Origin: Musa acuminata AAA Group
Lineage: Eukaryota > Streptophyta > Magnoliopsida > Zingiberales > Musaceae
NCBI RefSeq assembly: GCF_036884655.1
Contig: NC_088354.1
Span: 18,722,001-18,786,000 of the forward strand
Direction of reading: 5' to 3'
Length of the DNA stretch: 64,000 nucleotides
The translations under genes were made by a program, and so were the position numbers. Below are positions 55,295 through 64,000 of this stretch, in pieces. Every line of letters starts with the position of its first letter. Within the stretch, counting starts at the first letter, position 1. Under the pieces are notes generated by a model. The model had not been told where the DNA came from. It did not search any database and saw only the letters and a program-made list of their open reading frames with translations.

Positions 55295-55306
55295 GCTCTG
55301 ATACCA
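55295..55306 (-). promoter_or_regulatory. Reina-like primer-binding site (outer copy)
   Basis: The minus strand reads TGGTATCAGAGC, two bases inside the LTR edge at 55309. A second TGGTATCAGAGC lies inside the LTR, about 42 bp further right. Confidence 0.85.
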
Positions 55307-55308
55307 AA

Positions 55309-55680
55309 TGATAAGACCCTAAAGTCTTATCGTAAGCTCTGATACCAAATGATAAGACCCTAAAGTTTTATCGTCGAAGAAAGGGGAGAAATGGGGATGA
55401 TAATGATCACTTTGAGGGGATCGGCCTCCTTGATCACTTCGAGGGATCGCCTCCTAGAGTTTGTCAAAAAACAGAATAGTATTTTTCATAGATTACTAAA
55501 AAGAAGCAGTTATATCCCTATTTATAGAGTTCTACCCAGAGTCCATCAGGACTTGAACTCTAATAATAAATAAATATTAAATAAACCTCTACTTGACTCT
55601 AACTGAACCAAACCTACTCAATAAACAACTGGATTAAATAGACTCAATAAACATTATTCAAAAGCTCAGAAAAAGGGTCA
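55309..55680 (-). repeat. Reina-like 5' LTR with a duplicated end and embedded primer-binding site
   Basis: 372 bp. The stem-loop GATAAGAC-CCTAAA-GTCTTATC occurs twice (55311 and about 55352), separated by a primer-binding-site complement. It also holds a 26-bp duplication around ACTCAATAAAC (55615-55655). The U3 edge is GGGTCA (55680), followed by ATATT. Confidence 0.82.
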
Positions 55681-55685
55681 ATATT

Positions 55686-56091
55686 CTCCAAGATTGATCT
55701 GAGGTCAGATTACTATCAGTTGAAGATTAATAAGGAGGATATTCCAAAAACAGCTTTTAAAACTCGATATGGTCACTATGAATTCTTAGTAATGCCTTCT
55801 AGTTTGACTAATGCCCCTGCAGCTTTTATAGAACTGATGAATAGGATATTTCAGCTACTCTTGGATGATTGTGTAATTATATTTATTGATCACATATTAG
55901 TGTATTCAAGGAGTAATCAGGAGCATGAGAAATACTTGAGAAATGTATTGTCTATACTAAGAGAAAAGAAGTTGTATGCAAAGTTCAACAAATGTAAATT
56001 TTGGTTGAATGAAATTGCTTTCTTAGATCATGTGATTTCAAGGAATGGTATATCTGTTGATCCAAAGAAATTGGAAGCTATAGTTAAGTAG
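55686..56091 (+). pseudogene. Tekay reverse transcriptase, C-terminal part
   Basis: Resumes the RT cut at 47393 ([33 protein letters not shown]). The catalytic box reads FIDHILVYS: the second Asp of the usual Y/F-x-D-D is His (CAC at 55891-55893), so polymerase activity is lost even ignoring stops. The downstream [12 protein letters not shown] and [14 protein letters not shown] blocks are normal. It ends in TAG at 56089. Confidence 0.88.
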
Positions 56092-56783
56092 GAAGTACCA
56101 ACAAACGTGACAGAAGTTAGAAGCTTTTTGGGCATGGCGGGTTATTAGAGGAGATTTGTAGAGGGATTCTCTCGAATTGCTTGACCTCTCACCAAACTCA
56201 CTCAAAAGAATATGAAATTTGTATGAGGTGATGATTGTGAGTAAAGTTTTCAAGAGTTCAAAAAAAGATTGACTAGTGCCCCGATTCTCACTATTTCAAG
56301 TGTTAACGAGGAATTTATAGTTTATACCAATACTTCAAGAAAGGGCCTTGGATGTGTTTGATGCAAGAAGGGAAAGTGATTGCTTATGCTTCTAGGAAAC
56401 TAAAGAGCTATGAACTGAATTATCCAACTCATGATTTGGAATTTGTAGCAATTATTTTTGCTCTAAAGATTTGGAGGCATTACTTTTATAGGCGAACATT
56501 TGAAATCTTTATTGATCACAAGAGTTTAAAGTATATCTTTACTCAAAAAGAGTTAAACATAAGGCAACGGAGATGGATAGAACTTCTAAAGGATTATGAT
56601 TGTACCATTCGTTATCACCCGGGTAAAGCTAATGTTGTAGCTGATGCACTTAGTAGAAAATCTACAAGTTTTATGGTGACTTTGGTTGTGAAGCAATGGA
56701 AGTTATTAGAAGAAAATTATGATTTGAATGTTATGAGAAAAGGGCAAGACTCAATAATATTAATGACCTTCATCCAAGTGTAA
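56092..56783 (+). pseudogene. Tekay RNase H
   Basis: After the RT tail with stops (56146-56250), the frame 56352-56783 gives [56 protein letters not shown] and [11 protein letters not shown]. These blocks are typical of gypsy RNase H. The first catalytic Asp block is in the broken part ([15 protein letters not shown]; the normal D is N). Confidence 0.83.
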
Positions 56784-56909
56784 TCTGATCTCATTTAACA
56801 AATTAAAGAAGGACAACTACGAGATCGATGCTTAATCTACTTAAGGAATGAAGTAGAAAAGGGATTGAAACTAAATTTTCAAGTTTCAGAGGATGGCCTA
56901 TTGAGGTTT

Positions 56910-57213
56910 GAGGATAGAATATGTATTCCAAATGATCATATATCAAAAATCAAATCCTGAGGGAAGGTCATAATTCAAAGTACACCATGTATCCCGGTAG
57001 CACTAAGATATAAAAAGATCTCCAAAGTCATTATTGGTGGGAAGGCATGAAGAAGGAGATTGAGGATAGAATATGTATTCCAAATGACCATATATCAAAA
57101 ATCAAATCCTGAGGGAAGGTCATAATTCAAAGTATACCATGTATCCCGGTAGCACTAAGATATAAAAAGATCTCCAAAGTCATTATTGGTGGGAAGGCAT
57201 GAAGAAGGAGATT
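56910..57213 (+). repeat. Tandem duplication of 152 bp at the integrase N-terminus
   Basis: 56910-57061 and 57062-57213 are identical except for two transitions. The unit carries the first His-His half of the integrase zinc finger (REGHNSKYTMYPG). 152 is not a multiple of three, so it also shifts the frame. Confidence 0.88.
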
Positions 57214-58086
57214 GTAGTTTATATTTCAAAGTGTTTGACTTGTCAGCAAATTAAAGCAGAACACCAAAGACTTGGAGGTTTGTTGCAACCTTTAGATATT
57301 CCTGAATGGAAATGGGAATGTGTTACCATGAACTTTGTTTCAGGACTACCCCAAACTTATAGAAAGCATGATGTTATTTGGGTTATCATTGATATGTTAA
57401 CGAAATCTATACATTTCCTATCGATCAATATGACTTATTCTCTTGATAGGCTTGCAGATTTATATATCAATGAAATAGTAAGACTTCATGGCACTCCAAA
57501 GGAGATCATCTCTGATAGAGACTCCAGATTTCTATCTAGATTCTGGAGATGGTTACAGGAATCTATGGGTACTAAAGTTAAGTTTAGCACTGCTTATCAC
57601 TCTCAAACTGATAGTTAATCAGAAAGAACCATTCAAACACTTGAGGATTTGCTTAGGGCCTATGTTATGAATTAGAAAGGTGAATGGGATAAAGATATAT
57701 CTCTTATTGAGTTCACTTATAATAATAGTTATTATTCGAGTATTCAGATGGCTCCTTATGAAGATTTATATGGGTGAAAGTATAGAACTCCTATATGTTA
57801 GGAAGAAGTTGGTGACAAGAAGTTATTAGCACTAAACAAAGTACAAGAGACTACCGAGAAAATTCAAGTTATAAGAAAAAGATTAAAGACTGCTCAGAAT
57901 CGTCAAAAGAGTTATGCTGATAACAGAAGATGAGATATTGAGTTTCAAGTCCAGGATTTTGTATTTCTGAAGGTCTTCCTTTCTAAAGGAGTTATAAGAT
58001 TTAGGAAGAAAGGAAAGTTAAACCCAAGATTTATTGAACCTTTTGAGGTTCTTGAGAGGGTTGGTTTTATCGCTTACAGGATTACC
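57199..58086 (+). pseudogene. Tekay integrase
   Basis: Zinc-site cysteines SKCLTCQQIKAEHQ lead into the core: WKWECVTMNFVSGLPQ (the expected first Asp is Asn), ISDRDSRFLSRFWRWLQ (second Asp present) and STAYHSQTDS-stop-SERTIQTLEDLLRA (Glu region). C-terminal QVQDFVFLKV and RFRKKGKLNPRFIEPFEVLE are of the usual chromovirus type. Stops lie at 57616, 57673, 57776, 57799 and 57932. Confidence 0.85.
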
Positions 58087-58371
58087 TTGCCACCATCTTT
58101 ATGCCATATCTATGATATATTTCATATTTCAATGATGAGAAAGTATATACCTGATCCCTCTCATATCATTAAGTATGAACCGATGGTGATCGATAAAGAC
58201 TTATTTTATATGGAACAGCCTATTCAGATTGTTAATAAGAAGGAAAAGATCCTAAGGAATCGAGTCATCCCTCTAGTTAAAGTGATATGGAAATATCATT
58301 CTGGGGAGGAAACAACTTGGGAGTTTGAGGAAGAAATGAAAAAAGTTTATCCTCATCTTTTTATCGAATGA
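58087..58371 (+). pseudogene. Tekay integrase tail with chromodomain
   Basis: DIFHISMMRKYIPDPSHII marks the integrase end. ILRNRVIPLVKVIWKYHSG and EETTWEFEEEMKKVYPHLF form a Tekay-type C-terminal chromodomain. In chromoviruses it directs integration to heterochromatin. This last segment is open to TGA at 58369. Confidence 0.85.
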
Positions 58372-58405
58372 GGTATGATAAATTTAGAGGACTAATTTTT
58401 TCTTT

Positions 58406-58419
58406 AAAGGAGGGGAGAG
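58406..58419 (+). promoter_or_regulatory. Tekay 3' polypurine tract
   Basis: AAAGGAGGGGAGAG, directly before the LTR start TGTAACATCC. Confidence 0.88.
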
Positions 58420-60915
58420 TGTAACATCCCCCATTTTTGAAAATTTTATAGATGCTTGTTTATAAATATAAGGATTAGCTAATAATTCTTTTGTATTAAA
58501 TAATTTTATATTAGAAGTTTATGGTTAGGGATCTAAATATGAATATTAAAAAGTTGATATGATTTATGAAAGATTTAGATTTAAGTTAAAGAAAAAAAAA
58601 TAGTGGACATATGTCACTAGCTAACCCACGCTGGCTTTTTTCATGCATGTTTGCCACTTTGCAAGCCTTATATAGCTAAACCTAATGCAATTAGAGAAGA
58701 AACTAAAGGAGGAAAACTTAGCTGTAGCCAGCGTGGGTTTAAGAAGAGAAGGGAAGAAGGAAGAAGAAGCTTTGCTTGAGGTTTTGCATCAACTCCCCAC
58801 ATTTGAGACTCAAACTTTTCTAATGCAAGTGTTCTAACCCAATCCTACAGTAATCTTAATCTCTGTTTTTATCTTAATTTTTACATAATTCAAAATATTT
58901 CAGCTTAGCACCAAACATTTCTTTCGTTTTGATATAAAGCCATGAATCTATAATTTTTTGGTAATCTGACCTCTATTTATTGTTTTGGACCTAACTTTTA
59001 GTACTAAACTCTAATTTAGGAAAAGTCTAATCTATTTGAAAGTAGACTCAAAGATATTTATTTTGATACCTAGATTGAATGATTTGGAGTTTAAATGCCT
59101 ACTAAGACTTCTGTTTCAATTAACCATATATATTCTGCAAAATAGGGACTGTAATTTCTGATCTCTTGTTGCTTAACTGCTTATAACTTTGTGTTGGGAA
59201 CTCAGATTCATACAAAATATAATTTATTGGAAACTAGACTCAAAATTCTTTCTATGATATAATTTAAAATTTTTGGAGTATAATTGCAAACTGAAACATC
59301 TATTTTCATCGACCTTGTGGATTCAGTAAATTAGAGCTAATGTTTTCAGATCTTTTGCTATGAAATTATTTGTAACTCCCTATTATGAACTCCAATTCAT
59401 GCAAAACTTAATTTACCTAAAACTAGATTGATACATTATTCGAATAACACCTATTTTATATAAATTGGATCATAATTAGTTATCTAAATGATTCATAAAA
59501 GTTTGCCTCTTAAATTCTACCAGAATCGAGCTTTGGTCGAATTCGCTTCTTCTTGTTTCTTCTCTTTGGAAATAAATTTCGGTAAAAACCCTTACTTTAG
59601 TTAAGCTTTACATTACTGCTTTAAATTCTTATATACTCTTATCCTTTAATTATGTATATACCTGATTTCATTATGTAAAATTCATGTTTATATCGTAACG
59701 TTTCGTATAGGCACATGCATTCCGTTGAAACGCATGTGTTTTCCGATATGTCCCAATTTTATTATTCACTATCCTTTTATACTCCGGTGCTTGTGGGATA
59801 AATGTGAACCTTTGCCAGAAATAGTAAAGGGAGTTATGCTTAGAGCCCGCGATGCTCTACTAGCCCTATATGACTTCACTCAAACGTGGGTGGATGGAGC
59901 TCCCAAATGTGTGAGATTTATATTTGGTGGTCATTCAGAAATGGATAGACCACATTATGTTATGATCCCACTTCACTTTCTATGTGTTTGACATAGTATC
60001 TAAAGTTTTGGCTATGTTTCTATGCATGCTTTGGATAAGAATGAAATGAATACAATGTCGTGTGACATTTGAGCTTATGTTCATGTTTTGTTCTTTGATA
60101 TGTTCTAAAATGTTTATATGTCTTTGTTATGCCTTGAAAAATCCCATATGCCATAGATATGCTCCTTATGCCAATGATATGCTCCAATTACCTTTCCTCG
60201 ATTATATGAACAAAATATGCTTCGAACGATACGACATTGTAATTCTGCATTCAAACAAAATATGCTTCTGTTTCATCTTGTATCTCTGCTTTATATTTTA
60301 ATACCTTATTTGTTTGAAAATTGTCCTCTTTATTATGGATATGTTAGTTGCTTGCTGAGCTTTATATGCTCACCCCGTTGCTATATAAATTTTTCAGGAT
60401 AGCTTATCATTCGTTAAAATATGTGAATTGGATTGAGGTAGTGGAAAGCTAGAAGGTTTTTAGGTAAATCTTTCGTACTTGATAAGTTGATATTGTATAA
60501 GTTCATTTTGTGTATATTAACGACAAATCTAGATTGATGTATCTTGTAAATATTTAAAAAGTACCCCTCATATCGAGATTTTGAGAATGTTAAGTTTAAA
60601 TTATGTAATGATATAAACATATGGTACATATTAGTTTTGTAATTGTATAGATTCTCATGCTTATAGATTTATGATGTGGTTAGGGTTTAGTTGAGTTGGC
60701 TTTGGATTTTGTGAATCATTAAGTGATATGATGGTATGATGATAAATTGCACAGGTTTTATAAATTATGTATTATATAGGTGAATTTTGACTTGAATGTT
60801 TTGTTAGTAGCCTCAAATATGTGTTTGGATCCTGGATTATTATTGAATTATAATATTATTGATTTTGAGTTAGGTTTATACCTCCTAAATAAGGAGAAAT
60901 TCAAGCGGCGTGATA
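58420..60915 (+). repeat. Tekay 3' LTR, full length
   Basis: 2496 bp, from TGTAACATCCCCC to GCGGCGTGATA. The final CA has become TA. Long LTRs starting TGTAACA are usual for Tekay/Del. No gene is seen inside; the 88-codon frame at 59725 is not recognised and is broken in the other LTR. Confidence 0.87.
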
Positions 60916-62780
60916 CTAATTGCTCCACCTTCAAGTCCAGACTAGCAACAATACCAAGAACAACATGAATAGAAGACATTTTAACAACAGGAGAAAAAAT
61001 CTCTTCAAAGTCAATATATTTCTTTTGACCAAAGTCTTTCACAACCAATCTAGCTTTGTACTTTGGTTGAAAATAATATTATTGAGTCTTCAACTTAAAA
61101 ACCAACTTGTTCTTTAAGGCCTTAATTCCCTTTGATAGTTACACTAAATCATATATGTGGTTCTTCTGCAGAGCATCCATCTCTTCCTATATAACAACTA
61201 ACCATTTCTTTTTCTGCTCACTTTCAATTGCTTCCTAGTAACTCTCTAATTCATCTGCATTAGTAAACATCACAAACTCATTTGTAGCATATCTTTTGTA
61301 AGGTTTACGTTGTCTAGAAGATTTTCTCAACTGACGTTTTGTGGGAAGTTATTCTCTAACTTTTTCTTGCTCAACATGTCTTATAAGTAGATCAATATCG
61401 GACTCTACACCATCTTCCTACATATCTCCCCCATCACCATGATATACTAGAGGAGTAATTGGGTCACAATCTGCTAATCCTTCTACAGAAGTCTTGGTTG
61501 GTGCCTTCTTCTTTAAATCCTCAAAGGTTTGATCCTTAAATAAGACCACATCTCTGCTTTTAAACACCTTCTGCTTTTCTGAATCTCAAAGCCTGTAACC
61601 AAACTGATCATGTGAGTAGCCAAGAAAAATACATTCTTTTGTCTTACCATCTAGCTTGGACCTCTCATTGTTTGGAACATGTGCAAATACACAACAACCA
61701 AACACTCTCAAATGCATGTAGGAAACATCTTTCTATAACCATACATGCTCTACAACATCATCATCTAGGGTTGTATATTGTGACAAGTTGATCACATCAA
61801 CTGTAGTCCTCAAAGCCTCATCCCAAAACATTTTAGGTAGCTTAGCATGTGAAAGCATGCATCTGATCTTTTCCATGATAGGTACAGCTCATCCTCTCTG
61901 CAATAGCATTATGCTGAGATGTACTAGGAACTGTCATCTCATGTTGGATGTCATGTGACCTATAATAATCATTAAACAATCCTGTGTACTCATCACCATT
62001 ATCTGATCTTATGTATTTCAATTATCTTTTTGTCTCCCTTTCAACTCTAGCATGAAACTCTTTGAAAACATTAATAATATAATCTTTAGTCTTCATAGCA
62101 TAGGCCCAAACTTTTCTAGAAAAATCATCTATAAAAGTGACTAATACCAGGAACATTAATAGATCCACAAGGAGTTTTTATCCTCAAAGGACCACATACA
62201 TCTGTATAAACACGATGTAAGGCATGAATTTTTCTAGACAAAGTAGGACTAGCAAATGAAACTCTATGTTGTTTACTAGCCAAACAATCAATACAAGGGT
62301 TTAGATGTGCACCTCTGAGATATGGCAATACATCTCTCTTGGAAAGAGCTTGCAGTCCCTTCTCGCTCATGTGTCATAATCGCTTATGCCACAACTCCAT
62401 ACTGAAGTCTTTCTCTATAGTATTTAACTGCTCACCACAAGAATTGGCTGTAACTTATATAAGGTATGACATTTCTTTCCACTATCTATAACAAGAGAAC
62501 CCTTACTAAGCTTTCATTGCCCTCTACGAAATATGTCATCATAGTCTTCATCATCTAACCTTCTAATTGAAATTAAATTTAGCCTTAAGCCAATCATATG
62601 CCTGCATCAACTTGTAACCAATGTTGGTCTTTATGTTGATATCACACATGCTAATGATGTCCGTCGTGCCATAGTTACCCATCTTGATAACACCAAAATT
62701 TTCAGACCTATAGGTAGCAAAAAAACTCTCTCTATAGTGTAGCATGATAAAAAGCACATGTATCAATCACCCACTCAAGA
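60916..62780 (-). pseudogene. Copia-2 pol: protease remnant, integrase, hinge, RT start
   Basis: GAG-pre-integrase at 62125-62370 (MSEKGLQALSKRDVLPYL, CIDCLASKQHR, VYTDVCGPLRIKT) contains the integrase first Asp. Weaker integrase and hinge sequence with stops fills 61050-62120. The RT start is at 60917-61048 (ARLVVKDFGQKKYIDFEEIF, PVVKMSSIHVVLGIVASLDL). The protease region is 62563-62770, with the DTG segment altered to IDTCAFYH. Confidence 0.8.
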
Positions 62781-62782
62781 TC

Positions 62783-63654
62783 CTAACACACATAAGAAAA
62801 AATATTATCAGAAGGAGACAAAATCAAATAATCACCGCCCACTATAGCTGTAGTATTATCTTTTGACTCTGCAGACTCCACTTCTTTTCCTTTTTTCTTG
62901 CTCTTCTTAGGTTGCTTGCATTGGTTCTTATAATGTTCTTTCTCACCACAATTATAGCAAATAATATCTTTTCTTGATCTTGACTTGCTTCTACCCATGC
63001 GTGAACTGCTTCTATCCTTGAACTTTGACCTTCCTCTGTTTTCTGAGATAAGTGCCTGTGAATCATTTTGAGATGTTGCTGAATTCTTTCTTCTTAACTC
63101 CTCATTCAACAAACTGCTTGTTATTTGACTCATAATGATAACACCATCTAGTGCAGAATTACTGAGGGAAAACACCAATGTCTCCTAACTTTCTAGCAAA
63201 AAACTGAGAAGTAACAATGCCTACAACTCATCATCAAGAAACATTTTCATAGAGGATAACTGGTTAATGATACTCTGCATTTCATTCAAATGCTCAGCAA
63301 TATAAGCACCCTCTTTATATTTCAAGTTTACGAGTTTTCTAATCAAGAAAGCTTTGTTACCAGTTATTTTTCTTTCATAGAGACTTTTCAACTTTTTCCA
63401 AAGAGAATATACAAAACTTTCAGTAGAAATATGGTGAAAGACATTGTCATCGAGTCACTGTCGAATAAACCCAACTATTTTTCGATCTTACCTCTTCCAC
63501 TCATCATCTGTCATAGTTACGGGCTTTGCACTATCCCCTTGCAAAGGTCTATACAAATCTTTGCAATACAAGAGATCTTCCATTCTTGGTTTCTATATCA
63601 TCCAATTGTTTCTATTCAAGCTAATCATGCGAGAAATACTACAAGCCTCCATGT
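62783..63654 (-). pseudogene. Copia-2 gag
   Basis: An ATG at 63652-63654 begins a Tnt1/Tork-type gag (MEDLLYCKDLYRPLQG after one stop; KKLKSLYERKITGNKAFLI; KLVNLKYKEGA). An open stretch 62783-63178 carries a serine/arginine-rich segment and one CCHC knuckle CYNCGEKEHYKNQC. Several stops at 63179-63600 inactivate it. The leader 63655-63734 has no clear primer-binding site. Confidence 0.82.
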
Positions 63655-63734
63655 TCAAACATAAAAAATTAAATCACCAAAACCCATACTAGTTGATGGG
63701 ATATAAAGAGAAATAAACTTTTGAATACGAACAA

Positions 63735-64000
63735 ATACAAGCAGGTCGTAACACGCAATGGAATTAAATGGAAATCACAATCAAATATGACACCGAGATT
63801 TACGTGAAAAACCCCTCCAACGTAAAGGATAAAAATCATGGGGCAAACCAAAAATAATCTACTATAAGAATAATGAATATACAAATCTCAAAGTCTTTTG
63901 TCCAAAACCCAAGTAACAATCTCAGGAAAATAATTGGGATACAAGGATTCCATCACTGTACACAATATCTAAATTCCTTTCAAATAATCACAGAAAAAAT
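63735..64000 (-). repeat. Copia-2 5' LTR, incomplete
   Basis: Matches 42092-42340 of the other LTR (shared GTAACAC, GGAATTAAAT, AATCTACTATAAGAATAATG blocks). The U5 edge is placed only approximately and the U3 side is beyond 64000. Confidence 0.72.

Larger units (their letters stand above)
47394..55680 (-). mobile_element. Reina-like Ty3/gypsy deletion derivative, split by LARD-B
   Basis: Minus-strand order: 5' LTR (55309-55680), primer-binding site, GC-rich tandem-repeat leader, shortened gag, protease, polypurine tract (complement, 47775-47790), 3' LTR (47394-47774). RT, RNase H and integrase are absent: protease runs almost directly into the polypurine tract. The target duplication in Tekay RT is GTATT (47389-47393) against ATATT (55681-55685), one mismatch. 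The lineage rests on gag/protease phrases and is inference. Confidence 0.8.
43165..60915 (+). mobile_element. Tekay-type chromovirus (Ty3/gypsy), split by the Reina-like element
   Basis: Long LTRs (43165-45472, 5'-truncated; 58420-60915, 2496 bp), a primer-binding site, gag, protease, RT, RNase H, integrase and a C-terminal chromodomain, all decayed. It is inserted in Copia-2. The right edge (GTGATA, 60915) joins Copia-2 RT at 60916. On the left, about 220 bp of the LTR and part of Copia-2 RT are both missing, so no target duplication can be read. Confidence 0.88.
60916..64000 (-). mobile_element. Copia-2: Tork-like Ty1/copia element, 5' part, runs off the window
   Basis: Minus-strand order from the right: 5' LTR (from about 63735 to beyond 64000), gag, protease region, integrase, hinge, start of reverse transcriptase, then the Tekay insertion at 60915/60916. 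Its 3' end is at 42092-43165. Many stops; inactive. It is the outermost and probably oldest element of nest E. Confidence 0.82.

Noticed and set aside
58420..60915. Frames in the Tekay LTRs (for example 59725-59991 and 60062-60301)
   Set aside because: The corresponding frame is broken in the other LTR, there is no domain, and they lie entirely within LTR sequence.
1..64000. tRNA, rRNA or other structural RNA genes
   Set aside because: The only tRNA-like sequences are the short primer-binding sites of the retrotransposons; no cloverleaf or rRNA segment was seen.

Overview
This window is repeat-rich nuclear DNA from a flowering plant. It holds no complete, recognisable host gene. Nearly all of it is LTR retrotransposons inserted into one another. 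The lineages (SIRE/Maximus, Tork-like, Tat and Tekay chromovirus, plus a Reina-like deletion derivative and a non-coding LARD-like family) are plant-specific. A monocot, possibly of the banana/ginger group, is my guess from the general look of the repeats; this is low confidence because no host gene anchors it.

Layout. (A) 1-8172: a minus-strand SIRE element (SIRE-a, cut by the window start) sits in the 3' part of a plus-strand SIRE element (SIRE-b, ending 5764). SIRE-b sits in a decayed minus-strand Tork-like Copia element (Copia-1, 5' LTR 7871-8172). (B) 8173-9450: about 1.3 kb of non-retrotransposon DNA with small exon-like pieces. (C) 9456-41660: an old plus-strand Tat-lineage Gypsy element flanked by the duplication GGAAC. 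Its gag is split by a minus-strand SIRE (SIRE-c, 11175-27419, duplication TCTCC). One LTR of SIRE-c is split by a very young, intact plus-strand SIRE (SIRE-d, 18267-26486, duplication CCTTC). The Tat 3' part carries an antisense gene, itself split by a LARD-like element (LARD-A, 32945-37396), and a 3' UTR with three successive tandem-repeat families. (D) 41666-42091: a second unassigned piece that continues (B) once Tat is removed. (E) 42092-64000: a minus-strand Tork-like Copia element (Copia-2, running off the window) contains a plus-strand Tekay chromovirus (43165-60915). This contains a minus-strand Reina-like deletion derivative (47394-55680), which contains a second LARD-like element (LARD-B, 50624-55195): a four-level nest.

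Function. Only SIRE-d looks capable of making its full protein set: gag with two zinc knuckles, then protease, integrase, reverse transcriptase and RNase H. A single in-frame UAG separates gag from pol, and the same UAG recurs in the other two SIRE copies where the junction is visible. All other elements are pseudogenes. SIRE-c and SIRE-d lie head to head and form an inverted repeat of about 4.6 kb per arm, a possible source of hairpin RNA.

The observations most worth following are: the conserved gag/pol amber codon; the GGCGGTG-N-CACCGCC palindrome arrays in every SIRE U3; the three-part repeat array in the Tat 3' UTR; the LARD-like family with its decayed sense-strand frame; and the Reina-like LTR that appears to have captured a primer-binding site.
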